A stretch of 5,360 nucleotides of DNA from Acidobacteriota bacterium (GTDB lineage: Bacteria; Acidobacteriota; Terriglobia; Terriglobales; Acidobacteriaceae): the NCBI GenBank assembly GCA_021819255.1, contig JAKART010000196.1, positions 1-5,360 on the forward strand, read 5' to 3'. Shown here one piece after another: positions 1 to 5,149 of this stretch (position 1 is the first letter of the stretch; each line of letters opens with the position of its first letter). Made by a program: the position numbers and the translations under genes. A model generated the notes under the pieces. It saw nothing but the letters and a program-made list of their open reading frames with translations, ran no database searches and was not told the DNA's origin.

Positions 1-134
1 TCCGATCTAGGGTGGGAGCATCCGATTTCTTGCCGATGTCTGTCTTCAACGACCATGCTAGCAGAATGGCCGGAGAGGGATTCGAGCCGGCTCGCGGGGG
101 CTATTGGGAGCAAGGAGAAACGGCGCTAAACTAA
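1..134 (+). CDS. Possible C-terminal end of an upstream gene (partial, unidentified)
   Basis: The frame whose first full codon starts at base 3 is open from the window edge to a TAA at 132-134. It would encode the last 43 residues of a protein, ending in GGYWEQGETALN. The peptide is hydrophilic with a balanced composition, and its third codon positions are mostly G or C, as in the neighbouring genes. The frame starting at base 1 is also open (stop TAA at 127-129), but its product is Ser/Arg-rich and looks like a shadow. I do not recognise a family. The stop lies 50 nt before the TlpA-like gene, so an upstream gene on the same strand is plausible. The stretch is short and could be non-coding. 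Confidence 0.3.
   Translation, partial: RSRVGASDFLPMSVFNDHASRMAGEGFEPARGGYWEQGETALN
104..132 (+). promoter_or_regulatory. Candidate sigma-70 type promoter for the tlpA-like/dsbD-alpha pair
   Basis: TTGGGA at 104-109 matches four of six positions of the TTGACA -35 consensus. TAAACT at 127-132 matches four of six of the TATAAT -10 consensus. The spacer is exactly 17 nt. Transcription would begin near 139, giving a leader of about 46 nt before the GTG start at 185. The boxes overlap the end of the possible upstream reading frame. The match is moderate and could be chance. Confidence 0.27.
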
Positions 135-171
135 GCTGAGATGCCGCGCGAGCGTGGAACTTCGCCGCGCC

Positions 172-175
172 GAGG
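172..175 (+). promoter_or_regulatory. Ribosome binding site supporting the GTG start of the TlpA-like gene
   Basis: GAGG lies 9 nt upstream of the GTG at 185-187. The reading frame is closed upstream by TGA at 137-139 with no ATG between. The next in-frame GTG (239) would remove half of the membrane anchor, and the next in-frame ATG (380) would remove all of it. The site therefore decides in favour of GTG 185. Confidence 0.5.
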
Positions 176-184
176 TATAGAGCC

Positions 185-826
185 GTGTTTGGTGATCAAG
201 TTCGTCGCCTGGCGATTGTCGTCCTGCTGATTGCGGGTGTGACGCTGCTGGTGCTTGCCGGCGCCCATAATTTGCGTTCTCGGCAGAGGCAGATTCAGTC
301 TCAGCAGCAGAGCGTCGGCTCGGCTGCGCCAGCCTCCGCGTCCTCGGATGGCGGCGGGGATGACGATGGAGACGACCCCATGGCCAAGAAGATGCTCGGC
401 AAGGCCGCTCCCGGCTTCACGTTGGTCGATCTTCAGGGTAAGAAGGTTTCCCTCTCGGATTACAAAGGACATCCGGTCGTGCTGAACTTCTGGGCGACCT
501 ATTGCCCCCCCTGCAAGCTGGAGATGCCGTGGTTTCAGGAATTGGAGAGCCAGTACCAGAGCCGGGGCCTGGTGGTGCTGGGCGTGGATCAAGACGATGG
601 CATGGCGGTCAAGGATGTCGCCGCGGCCGCCCAGAAGATCGGTGTGACCTATCCCATCCTGATGCCCAACAGCGACATTTCCAAGAGCTATCAACTGGGT
701 GATTACATCCCCGAGACCTTCTACATCGATAAGAACGGGAGGATTGTGGACCAGACAGTGGGGGCGCACTCCAGGGACGAGATGCAAGCGGATATTGAGA
801 AGGCCATCGAATCGGGTGGCGAGTGA
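185..826 (+). CDS. Membrane-anchored TlpA/ResA-family thiol-disulfide oxidoreductase
   Basis: This 213-residue thioredoxin-fold protein is expected to reduce or exchange disulfides in the periplasm. Residues 9-27 form one hydrophobic helix with Arg7 and Arg8 before it, acting as an uncleaved anchor; there is no lipobox. Residues 35-65 are a Gln/Ser/Ala-rich then very acidic linker (GGGDDDGDD). The catalytic domain spans about 72-210. It has the AlkC-TSA/Redoxin-type entry GKAAPGFTLVDLQGK, the active site FWATYCPPCK with Cys107 and Cys110, and the probable cis-proline Pro176 in YIPETFYID. The start is GTG. The stop overlaps the next gene's start in GTGA, implying translational coupling to the DsbD alpha-like protein, a likely redox partner. 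Family members serve cytochrome c maturation (ResA, CcmG) or other periplasmic reduction. Which role applies here cannot be told from sequence, so I give no symbol. Family assignment is strong; substrate is unknown. Confidence 0.93.
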   Translation: MFGDQVRRLAIVVLLIAGVTLLVLAGAHNLRSRQRQIQSQQQSVGSAAPASASSDGGGDDDGDDPMAKKMLGKAAPGFTLVDLQGKKVSLSDYKGHPVVLNFWATYCPPCKLEMPWFQELESQYQSRGLVVLGVDQDDGMAVKDVAAAAQKIGVTYPILMPNSDISKSYQLGDYIPETFYIDKNGRIVDQTVGAHSRDEMQADIEKAIESGGE

Positions 827-1374
827 GAACTTTGCATTTGAGACGGATCCGGCGGCCGCTCGTCCCGATAACGCTTCTCGGGGCGGCGTTTCTCGCCGCA
901 GCCTGGATGAGTTGGTCTGCGCCGCTCATGCCGCGCGCAGGCGCGCAGCAGATCCAGTTTGGATTGACGCCGGCTGCGCATCATGGGCATGTGGAGTTGA
1001 TCTCCGATCATGTACAAGTGATTGCCGGAGCGCCGCAGGTGGTGCAGTTATGGTTCCGGGTAGACGATGGATTCCACATCAACTCGCACAAGCCTCTGGA
1101 CCAGTTGCTGATTCCAACCCGGTTGCAACTTGAGTTGACCGATGGCGTCAAGGTGACGGGCGAGACCTATCCTGCCGGTTCCTCCTTTCGGTTGCAGGTG
1201 GGATCAGGTGAGCTGATGAGCGTTTATCAGGGAAGGTTTCCGGTGAGCGTGCGGCTGGTAGCGCCCAAGGGCGAATCGACGCTGAACGGTGTGCTGCACT
1301 ACCAAGCCTGCGGCAACGCCTCTTGTTTTCCTCCTCAATCGCTTGCGGTCATGGTGGCCTTGAGCGGGCAGTGA
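823..1374 (+). CDS. Secreted stand-alone DsbD N-terminal (alpha) domain protein
   Basis: The 183-residue product begins with a Sec signal: basic residues 2-11, hydrophobic core about 15-31, and a likely AGA|QQ cleavage after residue 41. The mature part resembles the immunoglobulin-like alpha domain of DsbD (DsbC-type Pfam domain). It has GFHINSHKP at 83-91 and the hallmark LHYQACGNASCFPPQ with Cys163 and Cys168. In full-length DsbD this cysteine pair takes electrons from the gamma domain and passes them to periplasmic proteins such as DsbC or CcmG. Here the protein ends just after the domain; the eight-helix beta domain and the thioredoxin-like gamma domain are absent. The GTG start overlaps the TGA of the TlpA-like gene, and starting later would destroy the signal peptide. 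GGGTGG just upstream could act as a weak ribosome site. I infer that it works with the TlpA-like partner. Confidence 0.88.
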   Translation: MRTLHLRRIRRPLVPITLLGAAFLAAAWMSWSAPLMPRAGAQQIQFGLTPAAHHGHVELISDHVQVIAGAPQVVQLWFRVDDGFHINSHKPLDQLLIPTRLQLELTDGVKVTGETYPAGSSFRLQVGSGELMSVYQGRFPVSVRLVAPKGESTLNGVLHYQACGNASCFPPQSLAVMVALSGQ

Positions 1375-1472
1375 CCGGCGAAGGCTGGATCGGACCGGCC
1401 TCTGCGCGATAGCTGAGGCCACAGACAAGTCTCCAGGCGCAACCCTCGGCTGGGCGGCTCAGAGGCCAGGCT

Positions 1473-1510
1473 TTCTCCTGAAGGCTGTGAATTCTCCTGA
1501 AGGCTGTGAA
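1473..1510. repeat. Perfect 19-bp tandem duplication
   Basis: TTCTCCTGAAGGCTGTGAA occurs at 1473-1491 and again, identical and with no gap, at 1492-1510. The unit is not a multiple of three and lies outside any gene. The exact identity suggests a recent slippage duplication. No function is visible. Confidence 0.95.
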
Positions 1511-1514
1511 GTTG

Positions 1515-1534
1515 AGAAGCTGAGAGAAGCTGAG
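1515..1534. repeat. Perfect 10-bp tandem duplication
   Basis: AGAAGCTGAG occurs at 1515-1524 and 1525-1534. It starts four bases after the 19-bp duplication ends, so the last 60 bases before the gltX stop are almost entirely duplicated sequence. Confidence 0.9.
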
Positions 1535-1538
1535 TTGG

Positions 1539-1553
1539 ATCAGCGGCGCTGAT
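1539..1553. other. Small hairpin across the gltX stop codon
   Basis: ATCAGC at 1539-1544 and GCTGAT at 1548-1553 form a perfect 6-bp stem with a GGC loop. It includes the gltX stop codon (1540-1542, read on the - strand). On the + strand it is followed by broken T-rich sequence but no continuous T-run, so any terminator role for the DsbD alpha-like transcript is doubtful. Confidence 0.3.
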
Positions 1554-3072
1554 TGGCTTGCTTCTTCTGGGCTTCCAGGAAGCGGCGCACCCGGTCCAGA
1601 GTGCGCGCCTTGCCGAAGACGAGCATGCTCTCGACCAGCGGAGGGCTGGTGGTGCTGCCGGTCAGGATGGCGCGCAGCAGCATGAAGTTCTCCTTGACTG
1701 GCCACTGTTTCGCCTCTCCCAGCGTCTTCAGAGAGAACTCGATGGCCTCCGCCTCCCAGGCGGCTGCCTCCAGCGCGGCCAGTTGCTCAGCGATAAAGGC
1801 GACGGACTCCTCGAAGCTGCGCTTCTTCGGCAGCCAGACGGACTCAGGAGGCAAGATATTGTCGGCAAAGAAGAAGCCGGTCATATCTCCGAACTGACCC
1901 AGAATCTCCATGCGGGACTGGACCAGAGGCGCAATGGCGCGGATGTAGCTATCGGAGAGAATGGTGCTGCGCAGAGCGGTGAAGAATTCGTCGGGGGTTC
2001 GTTTGCGCAGATACTCGCCATTGAGCCATTTGAGCTTTACCAGATCAAAGACGGGTCCGCCCAGAGAGATGCGGCGAAAGTCGAACTTCTCCAGCATCTC
2101 GGCAAGGGAAAAGATGTCGCCTTCCTTGGTGTTGAGGCCCCTGGAGACGATCTCCTGCTCGGTAGGTTGAGCCATGCCGCCCCCCAGCAGGCCGAGGAAG
2201 TTCAGCATGGCCTGCGGCAGGTAGCCGGACTGCTGGTAGAAGACCAGCGAGACCGGATTCTTGCGCTTGGAGATCTTGGACTTGTCGGTGTTGCGCAGCA
2301 AGGGCATGTGCCAGAACCGAGGCAGTTCCCAGCCGAAGGCGGCGTAGAGCAGGACATGTTTGGGCGTGGAGGAGATCCACTCTTCGGCGCGAATCACGTC
2401 GGTGATGCGCATCAGGTGGTCGTCGACCACGTTGGCCAGATGATAGGTGGGATAGCCGTCGGATTTGAGCAGCACCTGGTCATCGACGTTATTGTGGTCA
2501 AAGGTGATGGAGCCGCGGAGTTCGTCGGTAAAGGTGGTGGACTGGTTCTCTGGAACTTTGAGGCGGACGGTATAGGGCCGGCCCTCGGCGAGGTAGGCGT
2601 CGATCTGGGCCTGGGTGAGATGACGGTGAGCGCCATTGTATCGGGGTGGAACCTTGGCTGCGATCTGCTGCTGACGCATGGCCTCGAGCTCCTCGGCGGT
2701 CTCAAAGGAGCGGTAGGCGTGGCCGCTGGCCAGCAGCATCTCGGCGTGCTCCCGATAGATCGCTGTTCGCTCCGACTGGCGATAGGGGCCATAGGGTCCG
2801 CCCACGTCCGGGCCCTCGTCCCAGGTGAGGCCAACCCAGCGCAGGGAGTCGAAGATCATCTGCTCAGAGGTGGGAACGAAGCGGGTGCGGTCGGTATCTT
2901 CAATGCGCAGGATGAACCGGCCCGAGCGCTGGCGGGCATAGATATAGTTGAGCAGACCGATGTAGGCAGTGCCAACGTGGGGGTCGCCGGTGGGAGAAGG
3001 GGCGATGCGGACGCGGACGGGAGCGGCTTCTTGCGTGGAGAGATGCTGGTTCAAAGGGGCCTGGCATGTCAT
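1540..3072 (-). CDS. gltX: Glutamyl-tRNA synthetase, zinc-free Thermus-like type
   Basis: The enzyme ligates glutamate to tRNA-Glu with ATP in the cytoplasm (class I synthetase). The 510 residues have the usual layout. The catalytic Rossmann domain, from about residue 18, has RIAPSPTGDPHVGT at 22-35 (HIGH-type signature HVGT 32-35), RIEDTDR at 56-62, LLKSDGYPTYHLANVVDDH near 201-219 and KISKRK (KMSKS-type loop) at 266-271. An alpha-helical anticodon-binding half follows from about 355. The zinc-binding cysteines of E. coli GluRS are replaced by AYRSFET near 119-125, as I recall for the Thermus enzyme. Against that enzyme there is an insertion of roughly 15-20 residues around 300-320. ATG 3072 is forced: an in-frame TAA lies seven codons upstream with no ATG between. 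The Shine-Dalgarno is weak. It lies 51 nt downstream of the small membrane-protein gene and is probably last in the ispD-ispF unit. Confidence 0.98.
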   Translation of the reverse strand: MTCQAPLNQHLSTQEAAPVRVRIAPSPTGDPHVGTAYIGLLNYIYARQRSGRFILRIEDTDRTRFVPTSEQMIFDSLRWVGLTWDEGPDVGGPYGPYRQSERTAIYREHAEMLLASGHAYRSFETAEELEAMRQQQIAAKVPPRYNGAHRHLTQAQIDAYLAEGRPYTVRLKVPENQSTTFTDELRGSITFDHNNVDDQVLLKSDGYPTYHLANVVDDHLMRITDVIRAEEWISSTPKHVLLYAAFGWELPRFWHMPLLRNTDKSKISKRKNPVSLVFYQQSGYLPQAMLNFLGLLGGGMAQPTEQEIVSRGLNTKEGDIFSLAEMLEKFDFRRISLGGPVFDLVKLKWLNGEYLRKRTPDEFFTALRSTILSDSYIRAIAPLVQSRMEILGQFGDMTGFFFADNILPPESVWLPKKRSFEESVAFIAEQLAALEAAAWEAEAIEFSLKTLGEAKQWPVKENFMLLRAILTGSTTSPPLVESMLVFGKARTLDRVRRFLEAQKKQANQRR

Positions 3073-3123
3073 AGAGATGACACACCCATGTTAACAGCTT
3101 GAACGGCAGAAGCCGTGCCGAGG

Positions 3124-3453
3124 CTACGGACGGGGTGGAGGAGGCGGCGGGTTGAAGCTCGCCGGCGGCGGTGGATAGTTTCCCGGCGGGAGTGGATAGG
3201 GTTGCAGACCTGCATAGAAGGGAGGAGCAGGGATGACGCGCCAATCCGAAAAGGCGAGGATACAGGCCACGATGATCCATCCGACGGCAGGAACGAGGAT
3301 GAGCAGAGACAGTGGTCCGGAAAGACCGGCTTTGGAGAAGATCCGCCAGAAGAGGTAGATCGCAAAGACAACAATGCAGAGCCAGAAGAGCATGAAGATG
3401 CCCATCATGCCGGCGATGGCGCTGCTAAGCTGGGTAATTTGATTCTGGTCCAT
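3124..3453 (-). CDS. Small two-helix membrane protein with proline-rich tail, function unknown
   Basis: The 109-residue protein has a short polar N-terminus and a first helix at about 13-38 (GMMGIFMLFWLCIVVFAIY). A loop KAGLSGPLS at 41-49 follows, then a second helix at about 48-68 and FSDWRVIP. Residues 75-109 form a tail rich in Pro, Tyr and Gly, with runs of four and six prolines. I do not recognise a named family. The two helices joined by a KAGxxG-type loop resemble small uncharacterised membrane proteins common in soil bacteria. Support for a real gene comes from a strong GGAGG at 5 nt spacing, a clean hydrophobic pattern, and a fit between ispF and gltX on the same strand (104 and 51 nt gaps). 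The Pro-rich tail could bind a partner or extend into cytoplasm or periplasm; the topology is not clear. Confidence 0.8.
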   Translation of the reverse strand: MDQNQITQLSSAIAGMMGIFMLFWLCIVVFAIYLFWRIFSKAGLSGPLSLLILVPAVGWIIVACILAFSDWRVIPAPPFYAGLQPYPLPPGNYPPPPASFNPPPPPPRP

Positions 3454-3458
3454 GGCCG

Positions 3459-3463
3459 CCTCC
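3459..3463 (-). promoter_or_regulatory. Strong ribosome binding site inside a palindrome
   Basis: GGAGG on the - strand sits 5 nt before the ATG of the small membrane protein and fixes its start. It overlaps the perfect 10-bp palindrome CTCCGCGGAG (3460-3469). The palindrome may be chance in GC-rich DNA, or could bind a dimeric protein. Confidence 0.65.
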
Positions 3464-3557
3464 GCGGAGAGGTGAAAAGAGAGATGGAACGACTGTATCA
3501 GGAGATGGGCCCCGGGTCAGCAGACGCCGGGATGGGAGCGGGAGCCGCGGACGGAAA

Positions 3558-4178
3558 TCAGGTCAGGTCATCCGTATCAAAGGACGGCAACTTGCGGCCC
3601 AACGCGCTCAGGTTGAGCGGCTCGGCGACCGCGGCCAGGGCTGCGTCCACTTCAGCTTCGTCGGGAACCTCGGCGTGAACGGCCATCTTCTTGTGCTCGC
3701 TGGGGGGGACGATGGACTCCAGCAGGACCACGACATGCGCAACGGCCGTGCCATCCTGGGGAAGGCCTTCCGGGGTTTTGCCCTTGATGCTGACGTTATT
3801 GACATCGATCCCCAGCAGGTCGGCGACGCGCTCCCGCATCTCTCCGGCCAAAGGAACGATCCTGGGCCGATGCATGATCAATACGCAGTCGATGTTGACG
3901 ATCTTGAAGCCAACCAGAGCGATCTCTTCCAGCGCGGTTTTCAGGAAAACCGTAGAATCGGCGCCTTTCCACTTTGGGTCCGTGGGCGGAAAAAAGGTGC
4001 CGATATCGCCGGCGGATACGGCGCCGAGAAGGGCGTCCGTGATGGCGTGAAGAAGAAGGTCGCCGTCGGAGTGGCCTGCAAATCCCTCCGGATGGTCGAT
4101 CTTAAGACCGCCCAGGACCAGAGGAATGCCTTTCTCAAAGGCGTGAGAGTCAAAGCCGAGGCCGATTCGCAAGCTCAT
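3558..4178 (-). CDS. ispF: 2-C-methyl-D-erythritol 2,4-cyclodiphosphate synthase with C-terminal extension
   Basis: IspF converts CDP-ME 2-phosphate to the cyclic diphosphate MEcPP with release of CMP, in the cytoplasmic MEP pathway. The enzyme is normally a trimer. Visible residues are the metal ligands Asp10 and His12 (GLGFDSHAF) and His44, then HSDGD at 36-40, GDIGTFFPPTDPKWKGADS at 57-75, and the KGKTPEG segment at 132-138 where the E. coli enzyme has KATTTEK. Two things are odd. The loop after this segment is about three residues shorter than in E. coli and lacks its GRGEG run, including the arginine. The protein also has 206 residues instead of about 160, with an Ala/Glu-rich tail from about 157 ending SFDTDDLT. 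ATG 4178 is forced by an in-frame TGA four codons upstream; no Shine-Dalgarno is clear. It lies 93 nt after ispD. Confidence 0.96.
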   Translation of the reverse strand: MSLRIGLGFDSHAFEKGIPLVLGGLKIDHPEGFAGHSDGDLLLHAITDALLGAVSAGDIGTFFPPTDPKWKGADSTVFLKTALEEIALVGFKIVNIDCVLIMHRPRIVPLAGEMRERVADLLGIDVNNVSIKGKTPEGLPQDGTAVAHVVVLLESIVPPSEHKKMAVHAEVPDEAEVDAALAAVAEPLNLSALGRKLPSFDTDDLT

Positions 4179-4271
4179 TGCAGTTGATCATAAAGCAGGA
4201 ACGAAGGATTCGATACCCCACTTCACTTGCAAAGCGCTCCCGGAGGGTGAGCCGGCGCGAACGGGGGATCC
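4179..4271 (-). other. Gap between ispD and ispF
   Basis: These 93 nt between the ispD stop and the ispF start hold no open frame of note, no clear terminator and no convincing promoter. Read-through from ispD to ispF is therefore likely. Confidence 0.4.
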
Positions 4272-4988
4272 TCATCCTGCCAGGTAGAACTCGGCAATTC
4301 TCAGGTCTCCGGGCTGGGTGACCTTGAAGTTGCGAGGATTGCCCGGGACGACAAAGACGGGAATGTTGGCGCGCTCCAGAAGGCTGGCCTCATCTGTTCC
4401 GGTAAAGCCATCGGCGGCCGCCTCAGCGAAGGCGCGCCGCAGCAAAGGGATGCGCGCTCCCTGCGGGGTCTGGGCCAGCACGATGAGTTCGCGGGGGATG
4501 GTAGCGGTGACCAGAGCACCGTCAGCGGTGCGCTCCACCTGCTTGATGGTGTCGATGGCGGGCGTTCCAACGATGGCAGCTCCATGCTTTTCAATCGCGT
4601 CGACGATGTGGTCGATGGTGGTGCGATCGATCAGGGGTCGAACTGCGTCATGCACCAGAACGATATCCGCGCCGGCGGCGCCGGCCCCGGCGCTGGGGAT
4701 GGCAGCCAAGGCGTTGGCGACGGATTCCTGGCGGGAGTCGCCGCCCGAGACCAGATGGACCTTTTCGAGGAGGCGATGTTCCGCGATCATCGCCTGCACG
4801 CGCTCCCGCTCCGGCTCCCGGACCGATACATACACGGCGCTGACGCGAGGTACAGCGAGAAAGGCGCGCAGGGAGTGAACCAAAATGGGGAGGCCGCCAA
4901 GCTCCAGAAACTGTTTGGAGACGCCGCCGGTGGTATGCGCCATTCGGGTGCCGATGCCTGCGGCCGGGATAATGACAAAGACGGACAT
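4272..4988 (-). CDS. ispD: 2-C-methyl-D-erythritol 4-phosphate cytidylyltransferase
   Basis: IspD transfers CMP from CTP to MEP, giving CDP-ME, two steps before the IspF reaction. The 238-residue length is normal for the family. The motifs are all present. PAAGIGTRM is at 8-16 with Arg15, and SKQF at 24-27 has Lys25; these match the catalytic Arg20 and Lys27 of E. coli. Further on come GGDSRQESV at 82-90, VHDAVRP at 112-118, DTIKQ at 146-150, QTPQ at 173-176, TDEASLLE at 198-205 and NFKVTQPGDL at 220-229 with Lys222. The open frame runs 54 codons further upstream to 5150. I chose ATG 4988 because the first beta strand and nucleotide motif begin immediately there. The extra stretch would cover the promoter-like TATACT and all of the divergent intergenic space. 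No Shine-Dalgarno precedes ATG 4988. It is divergent from tilS and first in the ispD-ispF-membrane protein-gltX run. Confidence 0.96.
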   Translation of the reverse strand: MSVFVIIPAAGIGTRMAHTTGGVSKQFLELGGLPILVHSLRAFLAVPRVSAVYVSVREPERERVQAMIAEHRLLEKVHLVSGGDSRQESVANALAAIPSAGAGAAGADIVLVHDAVRPLIDRTTIDHIVDAIEKHGAAIVGTPAIDTIKQVERTADGALVTATIPRELIVLAQTPQGARIPLLRRAFAEAAADGFTGTDEASLLERANIPVFVVPGNPRNFKVTQPGDLRIAEFYLAG

Positions 4989-5149
4989 GGGAGGGCAGTA
5001 TAGCTTAAAAGACGCTGGATTTGGATCGGGGATGGTGAGGTGACGCTGGGCAGGCAGGGGCTCGATGTATCTTCCTTGCTTCCTGTCCTTGGTTTCGGGG
5101 GGTGCCTGCGTCGCGCCGGAGAACATCTTAGCGGTGGAACGAGGCGGCA
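4989..5149. other. Divergent intergenic region between ispD and tilS
   Basis: These 161 nt separate the two divergent starts and should hold both promoters. The ispD side has the TATACT box. For tilS, TATCTT at 5068-5073 is -10-like but lacks a matching -35. No operator-like repeat or leader structure stands out. Confidence 0.5.
4997..5002 (-). promoter_or_regulatory. Candidate -10 box for a leaderless ispD transcript
   Basis: TATACT on the - strand matches five of six bases of TATAAT and ends 8 nt before the ispD ATG. The bases between are GCCCTCCC, which hold no Shine-Dalgarno. A start 6-8 nt after the box would fall on or next to the ATG. No good -35 is seen 16-18 nt upstream, so the assignment is tentative. 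Confidence 0.4.

Larger units (their letters stand above)
1375..1539. other. Non-coding gap between convergent genes
   Basis: The gap separates the ends of the DsbD alpha-like gene (+) and gltX (-). No convincing open frame lies in it. It holds two tandem duplications (listed separately) and small inverted repeats. GGCCTC at 1397-1402 can pair with GAGGCC at 1415-1420, and GGCCTCTG at 1397-1404 with CAGAGGCC at 1460-1467. None is followed by a T-run, so no intrinsic terminator is evident. Read from gltX, the strand at 1471-1536 is pyrimidine-rich and poor in G, which would suit Rho-dependent termination; this is inference. Confidence 0.6.

Noticed and set aside
67..92. Reverse-complement sequence resembles a tRNA 3' end (CTCGAATCCC near TCCGGCCA), as a tRNA gene or att-site remnant on the - strand.
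   Set aside because: The T-stem halves GCCGG and CCCTC pair at only two positions, and no matching 5' acceptor strand or anticodon arm lies nearby. No integrase is present.
131..787. 218-residue open frame antisense to the TlpA-like gene.
   Set aside because: It mirrors the clear thioredoxin gene, shows no domain or plausible ribosome site, and is explained by GC-rich codon use.
1397..1467. Inverted repeats (GGCCTCTG with CAGAGGCC; GGCCTC with GAGGCC) as an intrinsic terminator.
   Set aside because: No T-run follows on either strand; the long loop or short stem makes them weak.
1558..3102. 514-residue open frame antisense to gltX on the + strand.
   Set aside because: It is long but lies over an unmistakable GluRS. 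It is rich in Gly, Gln, Ala and Val with no recognisable motif, as expected for an antisense frame in GC-rich DNA.
3103..3116. ACGGC-AGAA-GCCGT hairpin between the membrane-protein gene and gltX as a terminator or attenuator.
   Set aside because: It is only a 5-bp stem without a T-run, and there is no leader peptide or T-box-like element in the 51-nt gap.
3480..3530. Promoter for the membrane-protein gene (TGATAC-like -10 on the - strand).
   Set aside because: The upstream -35 match (TGCTGA-like, 16 nt spacer) is poor, so the signal does not exceed chance.
3115..3678. 187-residue + strand open frame over the membrane-protein gene and the ispF end.
   Set aside because: It is Arg/Glu/Gly-rich, has no domain, and conflicts with two better-supported genes.
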